A stretch of 64,000 nucleotides of DNA from Ideonella aquatica (GTDB lineage: Bacteria > Pseudomonadota > Gammaproteobacteria > Burkholderiales > Burkholderiaceae_C), in assembly GCF_018069755.1 (NCBI RefSeq), contig NZ_JAGQDE010000003.1:372001-436000 (forward strand), written 5' to 3'. Below, piece after piece: positions 55,747 through 63,591 of this stretch (positions are counted from its first letter, which is position 1; the number at the start of each line of letters is the position of its first letter). The notes beneath the pieces were generated by a model. That model was not told the origin of the DNA, did not search any database, and worked only from the letters and a program-made list of their open reading frames with translations. The position numbers and the translations under genes are program-made.

Positions 55747-57081
55747 TCAGACCAGCAGCAGCAGGTGCTCGCGCTCCCAGCTGCTGATGACGCGGTTGTA
55801 GGTGGCGTATTCCAGTTCCTTGACGGCGCAGAAGGCATCGACAAAAGTCTCGCCCAGGATCTCCTTCATGGGCTCGCAGGCGCGCATGGCCTCGATCGCG
55901 TCTTCCAGGTGACGCGGCAACTCGTGGCTGACGTTCCAGGCGCTGCCCTGCGTGGGCTCGCTGGGCTGCAAGCCGCCCTGCAGGCCCAGCCAGCCGCAGG
56001 CCAGCGTGGCGGCCATGGCCAGGTAGGGGTTGGCGTCCACGCCGGGCACGCGGTTCTCCACTCGACGCGCGGCCGGGCCCGACTTGGGGATGCGGATGCC
56101 GCAGGTGCGGTTGTCATCGCCCCAGCGCACGTTGATCGGCGCCGACATGTAGGGCGCCAGCCGGCGGTACGAGTTGACGTAGGGCGCGAACATCGGCATG
56201 ACCTGCGGGATGTAGGTCTGCAGCCCGCCGATGAAGTGGTGGAACAGCTCCGACGGGCCGCCATCGGCCCGGCTGAAGATGTTGGCCCCGTCCGCATCCA
56301 CGATGCTCTGGTGGATGTGCATGGCACTGCCGGGCTCGCCTTCCATCGGCTTGGCCATGAAGGTGGCGAACACGCCGTGGCGCAGCGCGGTCTCGCGCAC
56401 CGCGCGCTTGAACAGGAACACCCGGTCGGCCAGCTCCAGCGGTTCGCCGTGGCTGAAGTTGATCTCCATCTGGCCGGGGCCGGCTTCGTGGATCAGTGTC
56501 TCGACGCCCAGCTGGTGCTGGTCGCAGAAGTTGGACAGCTCCATGAAGAAGGGGTCGAAGTCATTGACCGCGTCAATCGAGTAGCTCTGTCGACCCACCT
56601 CGGGCTTGCCGGTGCGACCCAGCGGCGGCTGCAGCGGCTCGTGCGGGTTCTGCTGGCGGGCCACCAGGTAGAACTCCATCTCGGGGGCGACCACCGGCTT
56701 CCAGCCCTGGCGTTCATACAGCGCCAGCACGCGGCGCAGCACCGCACGCGGCGACAACTGCACCGGGCGGCCGTCCCATTCCTCGCAGTCGTGGATCACC
56801 ACCGCCACCGGCTCGGCGGCCCAGGGCACGATGCGCACGGTGGCAGCATCGGGCTTGCAGACCATGTCGGGGTCGGTGTCGCCCACGAAGGGGCCGTTGT
56901 CTGGCTGCTGGCCGTTGACGGTGTTCAGCAGCACGCTCTTGGGAATGCGCATCTCGCCGCTGGCCAGGAACAGATCGCGCGGCAGGATCTTGCCGCGGGC
57001 AATGCCGGTCATGTCCGGGATCACGCACTCGACCTCGTGGATGCGGTGGCGTGAGAGGAAGTCGTGCAGGGGGGTGTCCAT
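55747..57081 (-). CDS. Gamma-glutamylputrescine-synthetase-like ligase
   Basis: 444 residues, glutamine synthetase fold: VIPDMTGIARGKILPRD at the N-terminus, VAPEMEFYLV, HEAGPGQMEINF, GSAMHIHQS and ENRVPGVDANPYLA. This spelling and length match PuuA, which glutamylates putrescine to start its degradation. It heads the leftward operon with an aminotransferase, two SDRs and GntR. Substrates other than putrescine (spermidine, ethanolamine) are possible. Confidence 0.88.
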   Translation of the reverse strand: MDTPLHDFLSRHRIHEVECVIPDMTGIARGKILPRDLFLASGEMRIPKSVLLNTVNGQQPDNGPFVGDTDPDMVCKPDAATVRIVPWAAEPVAVVIHDCEEWDGRPVQLSPRAVLRRVLALYERQGWKPVVAPEMEFYLVARQQNPHEPLQPPLGRTGKPEVGRQSYSIDAVNDFDPFFMELSNFCDQHQLGVETLIHEAGPGQMEINFSHGEPLELADRVFLFKRAVRETALRHGVFATFMAKPMEGEPGSAMHIHQSIVDADGANIFSRADGGPSELFHHFIGGLQTYIPQVMPMFAPYVNSYRRLAPYMSAPINVRWGDDNRTCGIRIPKSGPAARRVENRVPGVDANPYLAMAATLACGWLGLQGGLQPSEPTQGSAWNVSHELPRHLEDAIEAMRACEPMKEILGETFVDAFCAVKELEYATYNRVISSWEREHLLLLV

Positions 57082-57128
57082 GCACGGCAGTGTAGCCGAA
57101 TGGCATGGATGTGATCACAAAAGTTCAG

Positions 57129-58277
57129 TCAGGCTCTGGGTAATTCGGGGAAGACGAGGGCATTGTCGGGTTGTTTGCGATCTGACCTTGGGGGTTGCAT
57201 CATCGGGGTCGGCGGCAGCTGAAGCGCGTCCAACGGGCTGCGCGAACCCAGGCCGCCCACCTTCAGCACATGCGTGTAGATCATCGTGGTGGACACATCC
57301 GCATGGCCCAGCAACTCTTGCACCGTGCGGATGTCGGCGCCCGCCTGCAGCAGGTGCGTGGCAAAACAGTGGCGCAGCGTGTGGGGGGTGGCGGGGCGGG
57401 CGATGCCGGCGGACTGGACGGCGCGTTTGAAGGCGCGCTGGAAAGTGTCAGCGTACAGGTGATGGCGGCGCACTTCGCCGCTACGAGGATCGATCGAATG
57501 CGTGCCCTGAGGAAAGACCCAGAACCACGCCCATGTTGCGCCAGCACGAGGGTATTTTCTGGCCAGCGCATGAGGCAACTCGACGCCAGACCGTCCTTCC
57601 ATCTGATCAGCGGACCATTGCACCCTGGCATGGCCCAATTGCTCGCGCAGGTCCGTTGCCAGCGACCGGGGCAGCATGACCACCCTGTCCTTGCCGCCCT
57701 TGCCAGCCCGGACATAGATCGCCTGCTGGGCAAAGTCGACATCCTTGATCCGCAGGCCAACGCCCTCGGAGATACGCATCCCTGTCCCATACAGCAGTTT
57801 CGCCAACAGACGATAGGGGCCTTCGGGGATTCGGCGCAGCACCTCCTGCACCTCTGAGGGCGTCAGCACCACGGGCAGGCGCGGCGTGACGATCGGTCGG
57901 CCGATGTCGTCCATCCACGGCAGCTGAATGTCCAGCACTCGCGTGTACATGAACAGCAGAGCCGACAGGGCCTGCCGATGACTGGATGGCGACAACTCGC
58001 GATCGGCCGCCAGGTGCGTCAAGAATGCCTCGACCTCGGCCTTCCCCATGCCCCTCGGGTGCTGCAGGCGATGGAATCGTATGAACTGTCGGCACCAGTG
58101 CACATAGGCCGCTTCCGTCCGTCGGCTGTAGTGCATCAATCGAATGCGCTCCCGCAATTGATCGAGCAAACGATGGGATTGCAGCGGCGGCTGCGGCCCG
58201 AAGTGTGGCATGGCTGCACTTCGAGCCATGTCTGCTGGCCCGGCACCACCGTGTCGTGGTGCGGTTGTGTCGGTCAT
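57129..58277 (-). CDS. intI: Integron integrase IntI
   Basis: 382-residue tyrosine recombinase that joins attI and attC sites. Catalytic residues are complete: Arg168 (GTGMRISE), His299 and Arg302 (HTLRH), His325 (LLGHADV) and Tyr334 (TMIYTHV). The integron-specific extra segment is present at about 210-255 ([24 protein letters not shown]). The C-terminus [14 protein letters not shown] also matches IntI proteins. About 35 extra N-terminal residues precede the usual start of IntI1. The ATG follows AAGGGAGG. It points away from its cassettes, and a LexA box lies in its promoter. Confidence 0.97.
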   Translation of the reverse strand: MTDTTAPRHGGAGPADMARSAAMPHFGPQPPLQSHRLLDQLRERIRLMHYSRRTEAAYVHWCRQFIRFHRLQHPRGMGKAEVEAFLTHLAADRELSPSSHRQALSALLFMYTRVLDIQLPWMDDIGRPIVTPRLPVVLTPSEVQEVLRRIPEGPYRLLAKLLYGTGMRISEGVGLRIKDVDFAQQAIYVRAGKGGKDRVVMLPRSLATDLREQLGHARVQWSADQMEGRSGVELPHALARKYPRAGATWAWFWVFPQGTHSIDPRSGEVRRHHLYADTFQRAFKRAVQSAGIARPATPHTLRHCFATHLLQAGADIRTVQELLGHADVSTTMIYTHVLKVGGLGSRSPLDALQLPPTPMMQPPRSDRKQPDNALVFPELPRA

Positions 58278-58349
58278 GGCTTGCCTCCCTTGGCAAGGAC
58301 CGTTGAGCACCGTCACAATCAGTTGTGACTTGGCTCCGGTCTTGTCCGG

Positions 58350-58378
58350 AATTTAATACTGTATAAAAATACAGTCAA
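58350..58378 (-). promoter_or_regulatory. intI promoter
   Basis: On the minus strand TTGACT (58373-58378) and TAAATT (58350-58355) are spaced 17 bp and lie about 70 bases before the intI ATG. The LexA box covers the spacer. The boxes are read by eye. Confidence 0.5.
58359..58374. promoter_or_regulatory. LexA box
   Basis: CTGTATAAAAATACAG fits the SOS consensus CTGT-N8-ACAG exactly, with an AT-rich centre. It overlaps the intI promoter, as in other integrons whose integrase is induced by the SOS response. Confidence 0.85.
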
Positions 58379-58391
58379 CAGGAGGAAAGTC

Positions 58392-58475
58392 ATGGCCAAC
58401 AACGACGTCCCGGTCGCCCAGGTCTACCTGATAAAACGGCGCTGTTCGGAGTTCTCAGGATGTTGCGCCCTATGA
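58392..58475 (+). CDS. 27-residue leader frame before attI
   Basis: Frame beginning MANNDVPVAQVYLIKRR with a strong ribosome site (AGGAGGAAAGTC) and a stop 7 bases before the attI core. It may help translate cassettes, as ORF-11 does in class 1 integrons, or be a remnant of a gene cut by the integron. No family is recognised. Confidence 0.4.
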   Translation: MANNDVPVAQVYLIKRRCSEFSGCCAL

Positions 58476-58488
58476 CAACACGTTAGGC
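58420..58488 (+). other. attI site
   Basis: The core GTTAGGC at 58482-58488 lies between intI and the first cassette, with recombination expected after its G. The left limit is approximate; integrase-binding repeats upstream (GGATGTTGCGCCC region) resemble those of known attI sites only loosely. The paired inverse box and stem of an attC are absent. Confidence 0.75.
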
Positions 58489-58491
58489 GTC

Positions 58492-58848
58492 ATGTGCACA
58501 GTCCCTGAGGCCCTTTCCATTGGTCTCGCAATATCAGGCGTTGTCACACTGGCTCTCGCTGTCAAGCTGCAGAGTCGCTTCTTTCGCCACCTAGCCGCCC
58601 GCCACCAGAAGATCTGGGCAGCTTTCGGTAGGCGCGGCCTTTGGCGCTCGCATGAGAGCCCGGAGGCAGCCGCACAGCACTGGTATCTCATTGCAGGGGA
58701 GTACCGCTCAATCAATGACCCTGAGCTTCAACGCTCAGGTGACTGGGCGAGAAGAGTTTCCTTTTTGGCTCTAGCAATGCTGGTCATCGCCGTCGCAGCC
58801 ACTTGGCTTCCCACCTACGATTCCATCTTTGCCTGCTTTCCGCGCTAG
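58492..58848 (+). CDS. Cassette 1: small membrane protein, unknown
   Basis: 118 residues. Two membrane helices, about 7-27 and 90-108, enclose a basic/aromatic soluble loop (RFFRHLAARHQKIWAAFGRR). The ATG lies three bases after the attI core and has no ribosome site, so it may depend on readthrough from the leader frame. G+C is visibly lower than in the chromosome around it. No family is recognised. Confidence 0.8.
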   Translation: MCTVPEALSIGLAISGVVTLALAVKLQSRFFRHLAARHQKIWAAFGRRGLWRSHESPEAAAQHWYLIAGEYRSINDPELQRSGDWARRVSFLALAMLVIAVAATWLPTYDSIFACFPR

Positions 58849-58910
58849 CCTTGCATTGCAGGCCTTAAGTACAGCGCTCTCGCAACTCCTATCCCCGGCT
58901 GAAGAATGAC

Positions 58911-59036
58911 GCCTAACCCTTCGCTCAAGCGGAGCGCCAACGGCAAGCCACCTGGCCCGCGTGGCGCCTTGGTTTATCCTGCACCACGCGGGCCAGGTGT
59001 CTCGCCGTCGTCGCCCGCTTAGCTCAAACGTTAGGC
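58911..59036 (+). other. attC site of cassette 1 (126 bp)
   Basis: R'' box GCCTAAC (58911-58917) and core GTTAGGC (59030-59036) bound it. Inside, TCAAGCGGAGCG pairs with CGCTTAGCTCA, and a long palindrome (CCACCTGGCCCGCGTGG and inverse) forms the stem. This is the standard folded attC. Confidence 0.92.
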
Positions 59037-59045
59037 GTCAAAGTC

Positions 59046-59405
59046 ATGCACTACGGCATCACTCGCGAAGCCACGAACTTCACCCACGCTGGTATGAACG
59101 ACTGGCGTGTGAAGGCGATCAAAACCTTGCTCTTCTTTGTGCCACGCGCCAATCCCGACAACGAGGTCAAGTATCCCGAGGTCCGAGCCTGGGCGCTTGA
59201 ATTGTCCGATGAGGGGATTCCTCAGCGAGAGGTTGGACTGTCAGTAAGTGGAGAAGCACTCTTTCGGTCACCGAACGCTAGGAACACAGGGTTCTGGACG
59301 GACATGGCAAGCCAGAAGTTCGAGCCGGAACAGCTCGATCCGCTGAGTTCGGAAGAGTTCTCGTCGCTCTGGCAAGCCGCAGAACAACGGGAGCCTGCCC
59401 AGTGA
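59046..59405 (+). CDS. Cassette 2: soluble protein, unknown
   Basis: 119 residues, no signal or helix in the membrane. Starts MHYGITREATNFTHAGMNDW; a hydrophobic patch (TLLFFVPRAN) and an acidic C-terminus follow. The ATG lies 9 bases after the core site. Its attC is split by an IS element. No family is recognised. Confidence 0.8.
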   Translation: MHYGITREATNFTHAGMNDWRVKAIKTLLFFVPRANPDNEVKYPEVRAWALELSDEGIPQREVGLSVSGEALFRSPNARNTGFWTDMASQKFEPEQLDPLSSEEFSSLWQAAEQREPAQ

Positions 59406-59515
59406 GCAGCTCACTTCGTCGTCTTCCAGACTTGAACCGAGTTCCCACGCAGGGCGCCTCCGCGTTGACGCCTCTCAAGAAACTCCTCCCAAGTGACTGA
59501 TCTGCAATGACTTTT

Positions 59516-60940
59516 TCAGGTCGCCTGGGCCGTGGGGACGACGGACAGTCCGAGCTTGGCGGCGCGTTGGGTGATCTGGCGGATGACGCGTTCGCGGTAG
59601 CGTTCCTCGAAGTAGTCCTGGCCCTGGTCGGTGTATTCCTCGCCCTTGGTCAGCAGGGTGTAGATCAGCCGGGCGAGCTTGTGAGCGGCGGCGGTGACGG
59701 CTTTGGGCTTGTCCATGTGTGAGCACATCCTGCGGAAGTACGCGCCCAGCGCCGACTTGCTCGAGCGCAGCGCGGCGGCGGCCAGGCGCAGGGCCTGTGC
59801 AGCGCGGTTGGCACACCGCTTGGTCTTGCCGCTGAGCAGCTTGCCGCCGGTGATCTTGGTACCGGGGCACAGCCCGAGCCAGGAGGTGAAGTGCTTGACG
59901 GAGGGGAAGCGCGACATGTCCACGCCGATCTCCGAGACCACGACCAGCGCGGTGGTCACGTCGATGCCATCGATGCGCGTCAGGTCGACCCCGCACATGC
60001 GAAACAGCTGGGCCCGCAGGTCGAACTTGGGCGCATTGCGGGCGCGGCTGCGCTTCTTGCCGGGCTGAGGATCGCCCGTGTGAGCGGCCAGGACCTGCAG
60101 TTGCGCCTCGATGGCGGCGTCGCACTCGGCGAGCTGGGTGGCGTAGAAGTCGAACAGGGCCAGGGCCTGCTTCAGGGCGAACAGATGCTCGGCGCGCCAG
60201 GAGCCTTGCAGGCTCTGGGCGATCTCGTTGGTGCTGGCCTTGATGCGGGCGTCCTTGAGGGCCGCCAGCGTCAGTCCGTCGCGTTCGCCCGCGACGATGG
60301 CGCGCAGGATCTTCTGGCCGGTGGCGCCAACGATGTCGGAGATCACGTTGGCCAGTTGCAGGTTCATCTGGGTGAGCGCCTTTTGCATATGCTGCACGTG
60401 GCGCGACTGGCTGCGCAGCAGCATCTCGCGCTGGCGGGACAGGGCACGCAGCGCGCAGACCTCATCGGCCGGGCGGAAGGCCCCGCGCAGCAGGCCATAG
60501 CTCATCAGCTGCTGCAGCCACTGGCAGTCCAGCACATCGCTCTTGCGGCCCGAGACGTTCTTGACGTGCCGGGCATTGACCAGCAGCACGGTGAAGCCGC
60601 GCGCGTCGAGCAGCTCGAACAGGGGGATCCAGTACACGCCGGTGGACTCCATGGCCACGGTGTCCACGCCGCAGGCGGCCAGCCAGTCGGCCAGGCGGTG
60701 CAGATCGGCGGTGAAGCTCGCAAACTCGCGCACCGGCTCGTCATCGCGATCGGGTGGCACGGCCACATAGTGCGAGGCCGAGCCGATGTCGATGCCGGCG
60801 GCGTTGGGGTGGGTCAGGCTCAGCGCGGCGCGCGCCTTGCCAGAGCGAGGTGGTGGGGAAATTCGGTTGCGTTGAGCCAAGGCGTCCTCCATCATCCGTT
60901 GCGGAATGTGGCGCCGCATCGGGTACGTCGTCTTGCTCAC
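59516..60940 (-). CDS. IS110-family transposase, copy 1
   Basis: 474 residues. N-terminal DEDD RuvC-like domain: Asp51 (AGIDIGS), Glu98 (VAMESTGVYW), Asp135 and Asp138 (KSDVLDCQW). C-terminal Transposase_20 domain at about 300-390 (IDGIDVTTALVVVSEIG, FTSWLGLCPGTKITGGK). IS110 enzymes insert without terminal inverted repeats, guided by an element-encoded RNA. Its translation is identical to that of copy 2. About 45 residues precede the usual start of the domain. Confidence 0.95.
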   Translation of the reverse strand: MSKTTYPMRRHIPQRMMEDALAQRNRISPPPRSGKARAALSLTHPNAAGIDIGSASHYVAVPPDRDDEPVREFASFTADLHRLADWLAACGVDTVAMESTGVYWIPLFELLDARGFTVLLVNARHVKNVSGRKSDVLDCQWLQQLMSYGLLRGAFRPADEVCALRALSRQREMLLRSQSRHVQHMQKALTQMNLQLANVISDIVGATGQKILRAIVAGERDGLTLAALKDARIKASTNEIAQSLQGSWRAEHLFALKQALALFDFYATQLAECDAAIEAQLQVLAAHTGDPQPGKKRSRARNAPKFDLRAQLFRMCGVDLTRIDGIDVTTALVVVSEIGVDMSRFPSVKHFTSWLGLCPGTKITGGKLLSGKTKRCANRAAQALRLAAAALRSSKSALGAYFRRMCSHMDKPKAVTAAAHKLARLIYTLLTKGEEYTDQGQDYFEERYRERVIRQITQRAAKLGLSVVPTAQAT

Positions 60941-61150
60941 TCTCTCAAACGGGATATCGTCGGGGCAGCTGCGAACTGCCGCGCCGATTCACCAATGTCG
61001 ATGACGTCACCCAGGACCACGCTAACCCGCGGGCAGTGCGCACCATTGCCAAATCGGTCTTCCGCGGCGCCGCATTCCACCTTGCCACATCGCGCCAGCA
61101 CAGAGTTTCTTCGGGACGATTTGCGGCGGGGTCGGGCCGATTACTTCGCT
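60941..61150 (-). ncRNA. Candidate guide (bridge/seeker) RNA region of IS copy 1
   Basis: 210 bp without a gene between the transposase start and the IS end. IS110/IS1111 elements encode an RNA in their long noncoding end that pairs with target and donor DNA. Inside, GCTAACCC (61021-61028) matches the attC junction text. RNA ends are not defined. Confidence 0.35.
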
Positions 61151-61275
61151 AACCCCTCGCTCGAGCCGACCCGCTCCGGCAGGCACTGTAAGCCCGGCCT
61201 GAGCCAGTTGAACTATCGTCTCAGTCCGGGCTTACAGTGCCTGCCTACGCGGGCTGCTCAGCTCGAACGTTAGGC
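61151..61275 (+). other. attC site of cassette 2, right part
   Basis: Begins AAC, the end of an R'' box whose GCCT lies at 59470-59473 on the other side of the IS. Core GTTAGGC at 61269-61275. The stem is a perfect 20-bp inverse pair (61178-61197 and 61226-61245). Without the IS the site would be 129 bp. Confidence 0.9.
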
Positions 61276-61282
61276 AGCACGA

Positions 61283-61585
61283 ATGCCATCGTTCGTCGCG
61301 ACGGTCATCGAAACCTGGGCGCAGCTCGCTACGCCTCTTCTGGAGCGTGGATTCAAGTCGAGCACAAAGCAAAGTGCTCTTGGCAAGGCTGTCATCGAGC
61401 TGGAAGGCCCAGGTGTTGTGGCAAGCATCGAGCTCTGGGAAGATGGCCAATGCTTGGATACCACTCTTCATCGTCTCTCGGCAGATCGCGGTTCTATCTT
61501 GGCTTGCGGCTCATGCCAGTCGCACGCCGAAACGGTCACTCGACTGTCAGAGCTTCGAGCCGCGCTGCTCAACGCTACCGGATGA
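61283..61585 (+). CDS. Cassette 3: soluble protein, unknown
   Basis: 100 residues, no signal peptide. Beta-rich centre (KAVIELEGPGVVASIELWED), a Cys pair (CGSC) and a C-terminal helix. The ATG is 7 bases after the core. Domestic attC intact. No family is recognised. Confidence 0.8.
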   Translation: MPSFVATVIETWAQLATPLLERGFKSSTKQSALGKAVIELEGPGVVASIELWEDGQCLDTTLHRLSADRGSILACGSCQSHAETVTRLSELRAALLNATG

Positions 61586-61595
61586 GTACCGTGCT

Positions 61596-61721
61596 GCCTA
61601 ACCCTTCGCTGGAACCGACGCCCGCCGTCATGACACTTGGCCCGCTTCCCGGCTTAGTTCATCATCCGTCCAGCGGGCCAAGCGCCATGCCGGCGTGCGC
61701 GGCTCAGCTCGAACGTTAGGC
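61596..61721 (+). other. attC site of cassette 3 (126 bp)
   Basis: GCCTAAC at 61596-61602, GTTAGGC at 61715-61721, with CTTGGCCCGCT and its inverse AGCGGGCCAAG as stem. About six differences from the attC of cassette 4. Confidence 0.93.
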
Positions 61722-61749
61722 TTCACAACCGAACCATCGCGCAGCGGAC

Positions 61750-62049
61750 ATGTATCGGCGCATCCGTTCAACTCTAGTCGGCCTCCTACTCGGCCTTACC
61801 GCGTACGTCACCTGGCTAACGCGCGATCCGCGGCACTTCGCCAACCCTGATTCGTGGGACTTGTCAGGATTGATCCTTTGGTATCTCGCCATAGGCGCAG
61901 CCATTGGCTTTGTTGGCGGCTTGTCGTTCGTCGAGCGCTGGCTTGAAGACAAGCAAGGTGAACTCTTTGAGAACACGCTGTTGAACGCCTTGTCTGTCCT
62001 CGCACTTGTCGCAGTGATTGCGATCGCCATCTATTCCGCCCGCAGCTAA
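61750..62049 (+). CDS. Cassette 4: small membrane protein, unknown
   Basis: 99 residues with three hydrophobic segments, about 7-23, 40-58 and 78-95. Charged loops lie between (EDKQGELFEN). The ATG is 28 bases after the core site. G+C is visibly lower than the chromosome. No family is recognised. Its attC is split by IS copy 2. Confidence 0.78.
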   Translation: MYRRIRSTLVGLLLGLTAYVTWLTRDPRHFANPDSWDLSGLILWYLAIGAAIGFVGGLSFVERWLEDKQGELFENTLLNALSVLALVAVIAIAIYSARS

Positions 62050-62166
62050 CAGACCAGCCATGAGCCCAATGTTCACAACTTTCCTCCCAAGGTTCGTACT
62101 CGACTCCTCTCTGCAGTGAAGCCTCTCAAGAAACTCCTCCCAAGTGACTGATCTGCAATGACTTTT

Positions 62167-63591
62167 TCAGGTCGCCTGGGCCGTGGGGACGACGGACAGT
62201 CCGAGCTTGGCGGCGCGTTGGGTGATCTGGCGGATGACGCGTTCGCGGTAGCGTTCCTCGAAGTAGTCCTGGCCCTGGTCGGTGTATTCCTCGCCCTTGG
62301 TCAGCAGGGTGTAGATCAGCCGGGCGAGCTTGTGAGCGGCGGCGGTGACGGCTTTGGGCTTGTCCATGTGTGAGCACATCCTGCGGAAGTACGCGCCCAG
62401 CGCCGACTTGCTCGAGCGCAGCGCGGCGGCGGCCAGGCGCAGGGCCTGTGCAGCGCGGTTGGCACACCGCTTGGTCTTGCCGCTGAGCAGCTTGCCGCCG
62501 GTGATCTTGGTACCGGGGCACAGCCCGAGCCAGGAGGTGAAGTGCTTGACGGAGGGGAAGCGCGACATGTCCACGCCGATCTCCGAGACCACGACCAGCG
62601 CGGTGGTCACGTCGATGCCATCGATGCGCGTCAGGTCGACCCCGCACATGCGAAACAGCTGGGCCCGCAGGTCGAACTTGGGCGCATTGCGGGCGCGGCT
62701 GCGCTTCTTGCCGGGCTGAGGATCGCCCGTGTGAGCGGCCAGGACCTGCAGTTGCGCCTCGATGGCGGCGTCGCACTCGGCGAGCTGGGTGGCGTAGAAG
62801 TCGAACAGGGCCAGGGCCTGCTTCAGGGCGAACAGATGCTCGGCGCGCCAGGAGCCTTGCAGGCTCTGGGCGATCTCGTTGGTGCTGGCCTTGATGCGGG
62901 CGTCCTTGAGGGCCGCCAGCGTCAGTCCGTCGCGTTCGCCCGCGACGATGGCGCGCAGGATCTTCTGGCCGGTGGCGCCAACGATGTCGGAGATCACGTT
63001 GGCCAGTTGCAGGTTCATCTGGGTGAGCGCCTTTTGCATATGCTGCACGTGGCGCGACTGGCTGCGCAGCAGCATCTCGCGCTGGCGGGACAGGGCACGC
63101 AGCGCGCAGACCTCATCGGCCGGGCGGAAGGCCCCGCGCAGCAGGCCATAGCTCATCAGCTGCTGCAGCCACTGGCAGTCCAGCACATCGCTCTTGCGGC
63201 CCGAGACGTTCTTGACGTGCCGGGCATTGACCAGCAGCACGGTGAAGCCGCGCGCGTCGAGCAGCTCGAACAGGGGGATCCAGTACACGCCGGTGGACTC
63301 CATGGCCACGGTGTCCACGCCGCAGGCGGCCAGCCAGTCGGCCAGGCGGTGCAGATCGGCGGTGAAGCTCGCAAACTCGCGCACCGGCTCGTCATCGCGA
63401 TCGGGTGGCACGGCCACATAGTGCGAGGCCGAGCCGATGTCGATGCCGGCGGCGTTGGGGTGGGTCAGGCTCAGCGCGGCGCGCGCCTTGCCAGAGCGAG
63501 GTGGTGGGGAAATTCGGTTGCGTTGAGCCAAGGCGTCCTCCATCATCCGTTGCGGAATGTGGCGCCGCATCGGGTACGTCGTCTTGCTCAC
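62167..63591 (-). CDS. IS110-family transposase, copy 2
   Basis: 474 residues, identical in translation to the copy at 59516-60940, including Asp51, Glu98, Asp135 and Asp138 and the C-terminal Transposase_20 domain. No frameshift or stop, so both copies should be active. Confidence 0.95.
   Translation of the reverse strand: MSKTTYPMRRHIPQRMMEDALAQRNRISPPPRSGKARAALSLTHPNAAGIDIGSASHYVAVPPDRDDEPVREFASFTADLHRLADWLAACGVDTVAMESTGVYWIPLFELLDARGFTVLLVNARHVKNVSGRKSDVLDCQWLQQLMSYGLLRGAFRPADEVCALRALSRQREMLLRSQSRHVQHMQKALTQMNLQLANVISDIVGATGQKILRAIVAGERDGLTLAALKDARIKASTNEIAQSLQGSWRAEHLFALKQALALFDFYATQLAECDAAIEAQLQVLAAHTGDPQPGKKRSRARNAPKFDLRAQLFRMCGVDLTRIDGIDVTTALVVVSEIGVDMSRFPSVKHFTSWLGLCPGTKITGGKLLSGKTKRCANRAAQALRLAAAALRSSKSALGAYFRRMCSHMDKPKAVTAAAHKLARLIYTLLTKGEEYTDQGQDYFEERYRERVIRQITQRAAKLGLSVVPTAQAT

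Larger units (their letters stand above)
59474..61150 (-). mobile_element. IS110-family (IS1111-attC type) element, copy 1, in attC of cassette 2
   Basis: About 1677 bp inserted between GCCT (59470-59473) and AAC (61151-61153) of an attC R'' box; joining the flanks restores GCCTAAC. No target duplication beyond an ambiguous CT. Subterminal inverted repeats AAGAAACTC (59477-59485 and 61103-61111) lie 3 and 39 bp from the ends, an IS1111 trait. One transposase gene, leftward. 210 bp without a gene lie at the right end. Confidence 0.92.

Noticed and set aside
57129-58277. Phage or plasmid tyrosine integrase
   Set aside because: The integron-specific segment (WFWVFPQ, VRRHHLY) and the adjacent attI/attC sites identify it as IntI.
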